Both the position numbers and the translations under genes were made by a program. Below the pieces are notes generated by a model. The model was given only the letters and a program-made list of their open reading frames with translations. It was not told where the DNA came from and did not search any database. From NCBI RefSeq assembly GCF_002575655.3, contig NC_053039.3:223529622-223593621 (forward strand): a DNA stretch of 64,000 bases. The letters run 5' to 3'. Below are positions 45,644-57,100 of this stretch, in pieces; position 1 is the first letter of the stretch; each line of letters begins with the position of its first letter. This stretch comes from Aegilops tauschii subsp. strangulata (lineage: Eukaryota > Streptophyta > Magnoliopsida > Poales > Poaceae).

Positions 45644-46405
45644 ATGGAATTGAGGTTGAATCATATTATTTATCATCTTTATAATATCTTTCTTGAAAAT
45701 GATGGATCGGAAAATTGTGCTCAATTGTTAGAAGAAGAAGTCAATAAAACGTTTGGTCCAAAATATTTAAATGATGAGCATGATTGCAATGTTGTTAGTA
45801 TAAATTATTTGAATATCCACGATGTTAATGATATGCAAAGCTACAAGCTTTGGAATGCTATATTTGATGAAGATGATATTTTTACTCCCCCAAGTTTTGA
45901 TGAGAAAATTTATTATGATGCAAGCATGCCTCCTATTTATGATGATTATATTGATAAAAGTGGGTTTGGAAGAGTGTCAACTCAAGGTACTAATAATCCC
46001 ACTATTTTGGAGGGTGTTGAATCTTATTGTAATAATTATAGAAGTGGATTTGGAGAGGTCATGACTTTATTTAGTGATGAATCCACTATTTCGGAAGAGG
46101 TTTCCATTGATTATGATGAGAACAAAGTTGCTATCTATGATGATTATGGTGATGACATGTATGCTATAAATAATAATGATAACCATGAAACTTTTCACCA
46201 TGATTTTAATTTTCAATCCCATGATAGTTACTTTGTTGAGTTTACTCCCACTACTATGAATGTGAATAAAATTGCTTATATGGAGAGTAATAAGTTTTCT
46301 ATGCTTTCGGATCATGAAAAGAGTGCTTTATGTGACGGTTATATTGATGAATCTATTCATGATGCTACTGAAAATTATTATGAGAGAGGAACTTATGATT
46401 CATGA
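45644..46405 (+). CDS. Shortened gag-like acidic protein of F, open reading frame
   Basis: A 253-codon uninterrupted frame (MELRLNHIIYHLYNIF… to ENYYERGTYDS). The N-terminal ~60 residues and the acidic C-terminal ~190 match the broken ORFs of B and C. The middle, which holds the CCHC knuckle and the basic block in B and C, is missing: sequence near NIHDVND joins directly to a block like the KLGDAMFDEDD repeat (KLWNAIFDEDD). The deletion kept the frame. B and C both have several breaks while F has none. It may encode a small acidic protein, rich in D, E and Y, but without the knuckle an RNA-binding role is not supported. It may also be open by chance. Confidence 0.55.
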   Translation: MELRLNHIIYHLYNIFLENDGSENCAQLLEEEVNKTFGPKYLNDEHDCNVVSINYLNIHDVNDMQSYKLWNAIFDEDDIFTPPSFDEKIYYDASMPPIYDDYIDKSGFGRVSTQGTNNPTILEGVESYCNNYRSGFGEVMTLFSDESTISEEVSIDYDENKVAIYDDYGDDMYAINNNDNHETFHHDFNFQSHDSYFVEFTPTTMNVNKIAYMESNKFSMLSDHEKSALCDGYIDESIHDATENYYERGTYDS

Positions 46406-47097
46406 TGCTCTCTTGCATGTTTCAATCCTTTTCTTTTATGCGAGCATCATTGAACTCATCATGCCTAGCTAAAAGGCACTAAAGAAAAGCGCTTGTTGGG
46501 AGACAACCCAACACTTTCACCTACTGTTTCTGTGTGTTCACATGATTATGCTACTGTATTAATCATGTTTTATATCTTTTGTTTCAATAAAGTGCAAAGT
46601 AAAGCCTTTGGGATCATGTTGGGTGATAGTTGATTTGATCTTGCTGAAAAACAGAAACTTTTGCGCTCACGAAAATAATTCTTATTTTTATCAAAAGAGG
46701 GCTTTTGAGTTAATTATTTTTGCAGAAGATTAATATACAAATATTTCACGTGATTCTATTTTGTCATAATTTTTGGAGTAGCAGAAGTATGGTTTGAGTA
46801 CAGATTACTACAGACTATTCTAATTTGGACAGATTCTATTTTCAATGCATAGTTTTCTTGTTTTCTAGTTTCTATGGCTTATATTGCTCAATATAAATTG
46901 TGAAAATGACATGCTACAGTAGGAATTGTGTGGAAACAACTATGAATCTTGTCTTTCACAGTACCAAAGTGAAATGGTTTGCTCTTTATCATACTAACCT
47001 ATTATCATGAAGTTCCGTTAAGTTTTGTGTGATTGAAATTTTCAAGTTTTGGGTGAGATGTTGATATGAGGAGAATAAGTAGTGACAAGACCCTAAG

Positions 47098-47181
47098 CTT
47101 GGGGATGCCCAAGGAACCCCAAGTTGATATTCAAGGAAGATCCAAGCAACTAAGTTTGGGGATGCCCCGGAAGGCATCCCC
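47098..47181 (+). other. Hairpin pair I of F
   Basis: The first hairpin (47098-47123) pairs CTTGGGG with CCCCAAG. The second (47158-47181) is GGGGATGCC, loop CCGGAA, GGCATCCCC, a perfect 9-bp stem identical to that in B. Confidence 0.72.
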
Positions 47182-47834
47182 TCTTTTGTCTCCAACATTA
47201 TCGGTAGCCTCACTTGGAGCTATGTTTTCATTCGTCACATGATATGTGTTTTGCTTGGAGCGTGAATTTATTTTATTAGGATTTTCTTACTGTTATTTAT
47301 AATAATGTTTTGCATCTTTTATTTTAATAAAAATGTCAAGTATAGCCTTTGCCGTGCTTATTTTGCAAGTCTACATGTTGCTGTTTCAAAACAGAAAGTT
47401 TATCGGTGTTGCAAAAATTCCCGAGGAATGTCAGGATGTGATAAAATTTGGAACTTTTTGCATAATAAGCTCTGATAAATTTTGTACAATGTGGTAGAAT
47501 TTCGTAACGTTTGGAGTTGAATAAGTATTGATACTCTTGCATTCTTTACAGACTGTACTGTTTTGGCAGATTGCTGTTATGTTTGCATTGTTTGCATATG
47601 TTTGCTTGTTTAATGATTCTCTTTGAGGATAGGAGTGTTAAATATGCAGAGGCACTTAGTATGCAATGTTGAATTGTAATTTTAGTGATTTGCTATAGTA
47701 GATAATGATAAAGTTTTTGCATTGGTTTATACTAACTTATCTCACGAGTTCTTGTTGAGTTTTGAGTGGATGAAGCTTTTGAGATTTAGGAAAACCGTGA
47801 TATGAGAGGAATTAAGGAGACACAAAAGCTCAAG

Positions 47835-47917
47835 CTTGGGGATGCCCAAGGCATCCCAAGATAATATTTCAAGAAGTCTCAAGCATCTAAGCTTGGGGAT
47901 GCCCCGGTAGGCATCCC
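47835..47917 (+). other. Hairpin pair II of F
   Basis: The first hairpin (47835-47860) pairs CTTGGGGATGCC with GGCATCCCAAG with one bulged G. The second (47895-47917) is GGGATGCC, loop CCGGTA, GGCATCCC. Both 5' arms repeat the polypurine-tract sequence AAGCTTGGGGATGCC. Confidence 0.75.
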
Positions 47918-49603
47918 ACCTTTCTTCTTCAACAATTATCGATTAGTATCGGTTGAGCCTAAGTTTTTGCTTCTTCACATGATGTGTGCTATTCTTGGTA
48001 TTGCATTTTGTTTAGTTTTTGCTTGCTTTTTTAATAAAATAATTATATCTGAAAGTTTTAAATAAAATAGAGTCCTCAAATAGTTGCCAGGGAGGCTAAG
48101 TAAGTGGCACTCACATCCAGTCAACGAAGCTCTTTTCTATGGAATTGCTCTAGTGCTTCACTTATATCTTTTTGAGCACAGTGTGCTTTAGTATTTTTGA
48201 AGAAATTCTCTCTTGCTTCACTTAAATCAATTTGAGATAAATAAATATTATGCTCATGAGCTTCACTTATATCTTCTTTGAGTAGCTTGTCATTTACTCT
48301 TGTGCTTCACTTATATCCTTTGACTAAATTATTGAATGAATTGAAAATCATGAAGTTGAAATTATATCATGCCTAGTGGTATGTTCACATTGGGTTTAGA
48401 AAGTGAAATCTTTTGAGGCTTGACAATCACAATATTGGTCATACAAGCAATTCACGAATAATTAGTATAAGGAAGAGAACTTTCACATGCAAATACACTA
48501 TCTTGGAAATCTTTTGTGATTGTGATCCCCCATCAAAATATTATATGCCAAAATTGTTGACGTTGGACAAGGAAGACAACGTAATGGTTTATGTTTGTTC
48601 ATATTCACATAGAAGTTATATTGTCATAGATCCTTCAACATGTGGTGCTTGCCCCCCATCTTTGCTAGCCAAAAATTCCCCACCAAGTAGAGATACTACT
48701 TGTGCATCCAAAAACCCTTAAACCCAAATCTTATCTTCAAGAGTCCACCATACCTACCTAAGGATTGAGAAAGATCCTTCAAGTAAGTTGTCATCGGTGC
48801 AATAAGGAAATGAAAATTGCTTCTAAAAGTGTGAGATCATTTAGTGTAAGCGAAAATTGAGCGTTGTACGAACTTGTGATGGTGAAGAATAAAAGCGACA
48901 GACTGTATAATAAAGGTTGCCATCACAAGGGGAAATACAGCGTGACATTCTTTTGCACTAAGGGGTTGAGCATACAAACAAATAAGCGCATGGCAACCTC
49001 TGCTTCCCTTTGCGAAGGGCCTATCTTTTACTTTTCAGTATTTACTTTTGTGCAAAGAGTCAAAGTTTTTCTCTCTATTCCTTTTTATTTTTCTCTTTTG
49101 GCAAGCATCATGCGGTGAGGAAATATCTAGGCACATATATCCAGTTGGATATGGGTAGCATGAGTTATTATTGTTGACATCACCCTTGAGGTGAATACGT
49201 TGGAGGCAAAACAATAAGCCCCTATCTTTCTATGTGTTTGGTTGGAACGTTTTGCTCATGTATATGCGGTGAGTGTTAGAAATCATAGAAGACTATAAGA
49301 TGGTTGAGTTTGTGGAGCTCTTACTTAAACTCCATTGAATAAGTTGAATTGCAATTGCTTGGTGACTAAGAACACAGGTTGTTGAGTTTCAAGAGAGTTC
49401 ACTGGTTGAACCTTAATATGTGAATTGGTTGCTACTTTAACATGAGAAATATTATGAGAAAGAATTGTTGTTATGATGCTAGGAAAAGTAATTGAAATTA
49501 TCATTGATCAAACTTATGCACTTTGCTAGCATTCACACTTCATAAATTATTTCTTTTATCATTTACCTACTCGAGGACAAGTAGGAATTAAGCTTGGGGA
49601 TGC

Positions 49604-51202
49604 TCATACGTCTCCAACGTATCTGTAATTTATGAAGTATTCATGCTGTTATTTTATCATTCTTGGATGTTTTACAATCATTTTATAGCAACTTTATATC
49701 ATTTTTTAGGACTAACATATTGACCCAGTACCAGTTGCTGTTTTTTGCTTGTTTTTTACATTGCAGGAAATCAATATCAAACGGAGTCCAAACACTGCAA
49801 AACTTTTTGTGGATTTCTTATGGAACAGAAGACTACCAATGGGCTAAAGCAGCACCTTGGGGGTGCCCCGAGGGGGGCACAACCCACCAGGGCGCACCTG
49901 GAGGCCCAGGCACGCCCAGGTGGGTTGTGCCCACCTCGGTGGCCTCCCGCACCCCCTCTTTACCCTATAAATTCCCAAAAATTCCAGAAACCCTCGGGGT
50001 TAACCTAGATCAGAAGTTCCGCTGCCGCAGGCCTCTGTAGCCACCAAAAACCAATCTAGACCCTGTTTCGGCACCCTGCCGGAGGGGGGAATCGTCTCCG
50101 GTGGCCCTCTTCATCATCCCGGTGGCCACCACGATGAGGAGGGAGTAGTCCACCCTCAGGGCTGAGGGTTTGTACCAGTATCTATGTGTTTAATCTCTCT
50201 CTCTCATGTTCTTGAGATGTCACGATCTTGATGTATCGCGGGCTTTGTTAATATAGTCGGATCATATGGTGTTTTCCCCTCTCTATCTTGTTGTGATGAA
50301 TTGAGTTTTTACCTTTGAGATTTCATTGTTATCGGATTGAATACTTTTATGGATTTGAGAACACTTGATATATGTCTTGCAATTGAATACTCGTGATGAC
50401 AATGGGGTATCATATTGCTTCACTTGATATATGTTTTGGCACTCAACTCGCAGATTCCCGAGGTGACATTGGGGTAATCTATTCATAGGGGTTGATGCAC
50501 GTTCTTGTCTTTGTTTCTTCGTCTTGGGGCACTTTTTGAAGTTCTTTGTGTTGGATTGAGTATTATGAATATGAATTTGCTTTGGTGTTATTTTAGTACG
50601 AAATCTAGGATAGATCGAATGGAAAGAATGGCTTTGTGTTATTTTAGTACAGACTCTTGAATAGATCGAACGCAAAGAGTAGCTTTGAGGTGGTTTCGTA
50701 CCCTACAAACAATTTATTCTTATGTTCTCCACTAGATAGGAACTTTAGAGTGATTCTTCGTTGCACTCTGAGGGATGGTTATATGATCCAATTATATAGC
50801 ATTGTTGAGAGGTTGCACTAGCAAAAGTACGGACCCTAGGCCTCATTTTCAAGCATTGCAATACCGTTTTTGTGCCCATTTACTATTTTATACCTTGCTG
50901 TTTTTATTTATTCAGATTATAAAAATATATTTCTACCATCAATATTACACTTTTAGCACCATCTCTTCGCCGAACTAGTGCACCTATACAATTTTCCATT
51001 GTATTGGGTGTGTTGGGGACACAAGAGATTTCTTGTATTTGGTTGCAGGGTCGTTTGAGAGAGACCATCTTCATCCTACACCTCTCACGGATTGATAAAC
51101 CTTAGGTCATCCACTTGAGGGAAAATTGTTGTTGTCCTATAGAACTCTGCGCTTGGAGGCCCAACACGTGTCTACAAGAATAAAGTTGCGTAGTAGACAT
51201 CA
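49604..51202 (+). repeat. 3' LTR of F (patchwork)
   Basis: 1599 bp. It begins TCATACGTCTCC, so the usual terminal TG has become TC. TATA box TATAAAT at 49966-49972. About 50037-50400 is closer to C's 3' LTR (40494-40860) than to F's own 5' LTR, while the last ~400 bases match F's 5' LTR almost exactly. Confidence 0.93.
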
Positions 51203-52144
51203 TTAACGTACTGATAAATGGGTTACAGTTATATTCAGTTAAAAGTCTGATTCACCGATTAGTCCCTTACCAGACCCCGGCCTATATGGTACCAGCTATC
51301 GATATCCTGAACAGTGAGTATATATAAGCCATGGGATGAAACTAACCTCGATGGAAAATAACAGTCGTTCCCAAAATTGTCCTATGGAAGTACATCGAGA
51401 GGCATGTTAAGCACAACAGGCTAAACATTAACCAAATATATCCATGCCAGACAAAATAATCTCCAAATGATAGCTTCACTGTGCAGGTTTAAGCACGCTA
51501 GTTAAGCAAAATAAGAAGTGGAAAGGTGTGTTAACTGCAACAGGCCTAACATTTAACAACACGCAAATATAGTCATTCAAACTAGTATTGTGCCGGTCTA
51601 AGTACACTGGTTATTGTTAAATGAAAATGGAAAGGCATGTTAACTACAACATGCTTAACGGCAACCAAATGTAGTCATTCATAGTGGTATTGTTGAAACT
51701 GGTATTGATGAAATTGAACTGTGTAGTTCATACTTGCACATATAGAACATCACATTGTGAATAACTGGAATAAACAAGGCATACTACGAACAACCATAGA
51801 TAGCATTTGAAACTGGACATATGCTAACTACAAACAACCAAACAACCAAAAAACTTTAATAGAGCCATATCGTATCTATAACAGGCTTAACATCAAGCAA
51901 ATATATGCATTCCTAGCGGTATGTTTAAAACATGTATTGATGAAAATGTACTGCATAGTAAATAGTTGCACATATACAACATGACATTGTGAACAACTGA
52001 AATAAACAAGGCATACTGCAAACAACCAAATATAGCAATTAAAACTGCAAATATTCTCACGACACTACAAAAGGGACTCGACAAAACAAATCATGGGTTC
52101 CCCTTGTGAAGAGGCATGGCAAAACAAATCATGGTTTACCTCAC
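51203..52144. repeat. Intron-like region of the B3-like gene with degenerate tandem repeats
   Basis: No gene. Between about 51396 and 52045 a unit with GGCATGTTAACTACAACA, CAAATATAGTCATTC and GGTATTGATGAAA words recurs about four times. The last two copies (from about 51634 and 51875) also share a tail with CATTGTGAATAACTGGAAT and AAACAAGGCATACTACGAAC. Confidence 0.55.
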
Positions 52145-52486
52145 TTGTCATAGATGGGCTCGTTCCCGTGGGAAGAGCACGGACCCTAGGTGCACTCCAT
52201 GTTGTCGCAGATTGGCTCCTTCCCCTTGGAAGAGCATGACTGTAGGGTGCCCTCCCTGATGTCGCAGATGGGCTCTTTCCCCTTGGAAGAGCCGGAGAGG
52301 GTGCCCTCCTCGTGGTCGCCGTTGATGAGGTCTGACTTGGAAGCCGTGGATGCCAAGCCAGCGTCACAGAACATGTCCTTCAAAAATAACAAAAGGGGCT
52401 CGATGGCGATGTAGGACTGCAAATTCTTGGCAGCGAGCCAGAGGAGATCAGCGGCAGGGCCATGGATGAGATCGATGACGGTTGAA
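52145..52486 (-). pseudogene. B3-like gene fragment, first exon (3' half)
   Basis: Minus strand. It reads TVIDLIHGPAADLLWLAAKN, LLLFLKDMFCDAG and then a run of about three tandem units of 54-57 bases containing SSKGKEPICD; the last unit has a stop (TAG) and the changed form SSHGNEPIYD. A donor-like GTGAGG follows at 52144. Element G separates it from the 5' half. The five bases 52482-52486 (ttgaa) are G's left target duplication. No domain was recognised in this part. Confidence 0.45.
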
Positions 52487-53996
52487 TGATACGTCCACTT
52501 TGCACCATGCTTTTATATCGATATTTATTGCATTATGGGCTGTTATCACACGTTATGTCACAATACTTATGCCTATTCTCTCTTATTTTACAAGGTTTAC
52601 ATGAAGAGGGAGAATGCGGGCAGCTGGAATTCTGGGCTGGAAAAGGAGCAAATATTAGAGACCTATTATGCACAACTCCGAAAGTCCTGAAACTTCACGG
52701 AGGCACGTTTTGGAATATATAAAAAATACTAGAGAAAGAATCAACCAGAGGGGGCCCACACCCTGGCCACGAGGGTGGGGGCGCGCCCTACCCACTGGGC
52801 GCGCCCCCCTGCCTCGTGGGCCCCCTGGCAGGCCTCCGGTGCCCATCTTCTGCTATATGAAGTCTTTTACCCTGGAAAAAATCATAAGCAAGCTTTTGGG
52901 AAGAAAAAACGCCGCCACGAGGCGGAACCTTGGCGGAACCAATCTAGGGCTCCGGCGGAGCTGTTCTACCGGGGAAACATCCCTCCGGGAGGGGGAAATC
53001 ATCACCAACGATCCTCTTATCGGGAGGGGGTCAATCTCCATCAACATCTTCACCAGCACCATCTCCTCTCAAACCCTAGTTCATCTCTTGTATACAATCT
53101 TTGTCCCAAAACCTCAGATTGGTACCTGTGGGTTGCTAGTAGTGTTGATTACTCCTTGTAGTTGATGCTAGTTGGTTTATTTGGTGGAATATCATATGTT
53201 CAGATCCTTTATGCATATTAATACCCCTCTGATTATGAACATGAATATGATTTATCAGTAGTTACGTTTGTTCCTGAGGACATGGGAGAAGTCTTGCTAT
53301 AAGTAGTCATGTGAATTTGGTATTCGTTCGATATTTTGATGATATGTATGTTGTCTCTCCTCTAGTGGTGTTATGTGAACATCGACTACATGACACTTCA
53401 CCATTATTTAGGCCTAGAGGAAGGCATTGGGAAGTAATAAGTAGATGATGGGTTGCTAGAGTGACAGAAGCTTAAACCCTAGTTTATGAGTTGCTTCGTA
53501 AGGGGTTGATTTGGATCCATATGTTTCATGCTATGGTTAGGTTTACCTTAATACTTCTTTTGAAGTTGTGGATGCTTGCAATAGTGGTTAATAATAAGTG
53601 GGATGCTTGTCCAAGAAAGGGCAGTACCCAAGCACCGGTCCACCCACATATCAAATTATCAAAGTAACGAACGCGAATCATATGAGCGTGATGAAAACTA
53701 GCTTGACGATAATTCCCATGTGTCCTCGGGAGCGTTTTCCTTCATATAAGAGTTTGTCCAAGCTTGTCCTTTGCTACAAAAAGGATTGGGCCACCTTGCT
53801 GCACCTTATTTACTTTCATTACTTGTTACCCGTTACAAATTACCTTATCACAAAACTATCTGTTACCGATAATTTCAGTGCTTGCAGAGAATACCTTACT
53901 GAAAATCGTTTGTCATTTCCTTCTGCTCCTAGTTGGGTTCGACACTCTTACTTATCGAAAGGACTATGATAGATCCCCTACACTTGTGGGTCATCA
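52487..53996 (+). repeat. 5' LTR of G
   Basis: 1510 bp, starting TGATACGTCCACTTTGCACC and ending TTGTGGGTCATCA. A TATA-like TATATGA at 52854-52860 lies just after a GC-rich region with two GGGCGCGCCC palindromes (about 52788-52807) framed by CACGAGG and CCTCGTGG. The 3' LTR shows CpG-to-TpG or CpA changes at these palindromes. Confidence 0.93.
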
Positions 53997-54007
53997 AGAC
54001 TCTTTTC

Positions 54008-54025
54008 TGGCGCCGTTGTCGGGGA
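54008..54025 (+). promoter_or_regulatory. Primer binding site of G (tRNA-Asp type)
   Basis: TGGCGCCGTTGTCGGGGA, 11 bases after the LTR; identical to the site of B. Confidence 0.88.
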
Positions 54026-54102
54026 GTGAAGCGCAGTTGGTAAGTGGAAATCGGTAAGGAAAAATTTATATAGTGTGCTGAAATTTACTGTCACTTGTTA
54101 CT

Positions 54103-57100
54103 ATGGAAAGTAGTCCTCTGAGGGGCTTGTTCGGGGTATCTTCACCCCGACCAGTAGAGCAAAGAGTTGCTCCTCAACCTACTGAACCTACTGAAAATGT
54201 TTACTTTGAAATTCCTTCGGGTATGATAGAGAAACAACTAGCTAATCCTTTTACAGGAGATGGAGCATTACATCCCGATTTGCACCTAATCTATGTGGAT
54301 GAAGTTTGTGGATTATTTAAGCTGCGAGTATGCCCGAGGATGTTATCAAGAAGAAGGTCTTCCCTTTATATTTGAAGGGAAAGGCATTGACATGGTTTAG
54401 GCTATGTGATGATATGGGATCATGGAACTACAACCGATTGAAATTGGAATTTCATCAGAAGTTTTATCCGATGCATGTTGTTCATCGTGATCGTAATTAT
54501 ATATATAATTTTTAGCCTCGCGAAGGAGAGCATCACTCAAGATTGGGGGAGGCTTAAGTCAATGTTATATTCATGCCCCAATCATGAGCTCTCAAGAGAA
54601 ATTATTATTCAAAATTTTTATGCTCGGCTTTCTCTGAATAATCGCTCCATGCTCGATACTTCTTGTACTGGTTCTTTTATGATGAAGACTATTGAATTCA
54701 AATGGGATTTATTGGAAAGAATTAAACGCAACTCTAAAGATTGGGACCTCGATGAAGGTAAGGAGTCAGGTATAACACCTAAGTTTGATTGTGTTAAATC
54801 TTTTATGGATACCGATGTTTTCCGTGAATTTAGCACTAAATATGGACTTGACTCTGAGATAGTAGCTTCTTTCTGTGAATCATTTGCTACTCATGTTGAT
54901 CTCCCTAAGGAGAAGTGGTTTAAATATAATCCTCCCATTGAAGTAAAAGTAGTTGCACCTATTAAAGTTGAAGAAAAGACTATCACTTATAATGATCCTA
55001 TTGTTCCTACTGCTTATATTGAGAAACCACCTTTCCCTGTTAGAATAAAGGATCATGCTAAAGCTTCAACTGTCATCAACAAAAGTAATATTAAGACACC
55101 CAAACCCCCTAAGCAAATTAAAGTTGAACCTAGTATTGCTATGGTTAAAGATCTCTTGGCCGATAATATTGATGGTCATGTTATTTACTTCTGTGATGAA
55201 GGTGCTAGAATTGCTAGACCCGATACTAAAAATAAACATAGACCTGTTGTAGGCATGCCTGTTATTTCTGTTAAAATAGGAGATCATTGCTACCATGGCT
55301 TATGTGATATGGGTGCTAGTGCAAGTGCAATACCTCATTCCTTATACAAAGAAATTATGCATGATATTGCACCTGCTGAGATAGAAGAAATTCATGTTAC
55401 AATTAAGCTTGCCAATAGGGATACTATTTCACCAGTTGGGATTGTTAGAGATGTTGAAGTCTTGTGTGGGAAAGTTAAATATCCTACTGATTTTCTTGTT
55501 CTTGGTTCCCCACAAGATAGCTTTTATCCCATTATATTTGGTAGACCCTTCTTGAATATTGTTAATGCTAGGATAGACTGCGAAAAGGATGTTGTTACTA
55601 TCGGTTTGGGTGATATGTCTCATGAGTTTAATTTTGCTAAATTTCGTAGACAACCCCGTGATGAGGAATTGCCTAGTAAAGATGGAATTATTGGTCTTTC
55701 TTCTATTGCCGTGCCTCCTAATGATCCTTTAGAACAATATTTGCTAGACCATGAAAATGATATGTTTATGAATGAAAAAGGGAAATAGATGAAGTATTCT
55801 TTAAATAGGGGCCTATTTTGAAACACAACTTGCCTGTTGAAATCCTAGGGGATCCTCCTCCACCCAAGGGTGATCCCGTGTTTGAGCTTAAACCATTACC
55901 TGATACTCTTAAATATGCTTATCTTGATGAGAAAAAGATATATCATGTTATTATTAGTGCTAACCTTTCAGAGCATGAAGAAAAGAAATTATTGAAAACT
56001 CTGAAGAAGCACCGTGCTGCTATTGGATATACTCTTGATGATCTTAAGGGCATTAGTCCCACTTTATGTCAACACAAAATAAAATTGGAAAAAGACACTA
56101 AACCAGTTGTTGATCACCAACGATGGTTAAATCCTAAGATGAAAGAAGTGGTAAGAAAAGAAATACTAAAGCTTCTGGAGGCAGGTATAATTTATCCCGT
56201 TGCTGATAGTCAGTGGGTAAGTCCTGTCCATTGTGTCCCTAAGAAGGGAGGTATTACTGTTGTTCCTAATGATAAAGATGAATTGATCCCACGAAGAATC
56301 GTTACAGGTTATAGGATGGTAATTGATTTCCGCAAACTAAGTAAATCTACTAAAAAGGATCATTACCCTTTACGTTTTATTGATCAAATGCTAGAAAGAT
56401 TATCCAAACATACACATTTTTGCTTTCTAGATGGTTATTCCGGTTTCTCTCAAATACCTGTGTCAAAAGAGGATCAAGAAAAAACCACTTTTACTTGCCT
56501 TTCAGTACCTTTGCTTATAGACGTATGCCTTTTGGTTTATGCAATGCACCTGCTACCTTTCAAATATGCATGATGGCTATATTCTCTGATTTTTGTGAAA
56601 AGATTGTTAAGGTTTTCATGGATGATTTCTCTGTTTATGGAACTTCTTTTGATGATTGCTTAAGCAACCTTGATTGAGTTTTGCAGAGATGTGAAGAAAC
56701 TAATCTTGTCTTGAATTGGGAGAAGTGCCACTCTATGGTTAATGAAGGTATTGTCTTGGGGCATAAAATTTCTGAAAGAGGTATTGAAGTTGATAAAGGT
56801 AAAGTTGATGCTATTGAAAAGATGTCGTGTCCTAAGGACATTAAAGGTATAAGAAGTTTCCTTGGTCATGCCGGTTTTAATAGGAGGTTCATTAAGGACT
56901 TCTCAAAAATTTCTAGGCCTTTGACTAACCTCTTACAAAAAGATGTTCCATTTGTCTTTGATGATGATTGTGTAGAAGCATTTGAAATACTTAAGAAAGC
57001 CTTGATTTCTGCACCTATTGTTCAGCCACCTGATTGGAATTTACCCTTTGAAATTATGTGCAATGCTAGTGATTATGCTGTAGGTGTTGTTCTAGGACAA

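Larger units (their letters stand above)
46406..49588 (+). other. 3' noncoding region of F with hairpins
   Basis: About 3.2 kb. It holds the best copies of the conserved structures: stem TGTTGGG, loop AGACAA, CCCAACA at 46494-46513; hairpin pairs at 47098-47181 and 47835-47917; CAAGTAG/CTACTTG stem at 48681-48705; and a CTACTCG-AGGA-CAAGTAG stem with one mismatch at 49567-49584. No gene is supported; frames such as 48413-48721 are not kept in B or C. Confidence 0.7.
43902..51202 (+). mobile_element. Element F: non-autonomous LTR retrotransposon, third copy of the B/C family
   Basis: 7.3 kb, bounded by the exact duplication ttaac (43897-43901 and 51203-51207). 5' LTR 43902-45519, primer site at 45530, a shortened but open ORF (45644-46405), about 3.2 kb of noncoding sequence, polypurine tract 49589-49603 and 3' LTR 49604-51202. 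There is no pol. It inserted into an intron of the B3-like gene in the CACTA-like element. Confidence 0.95.
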
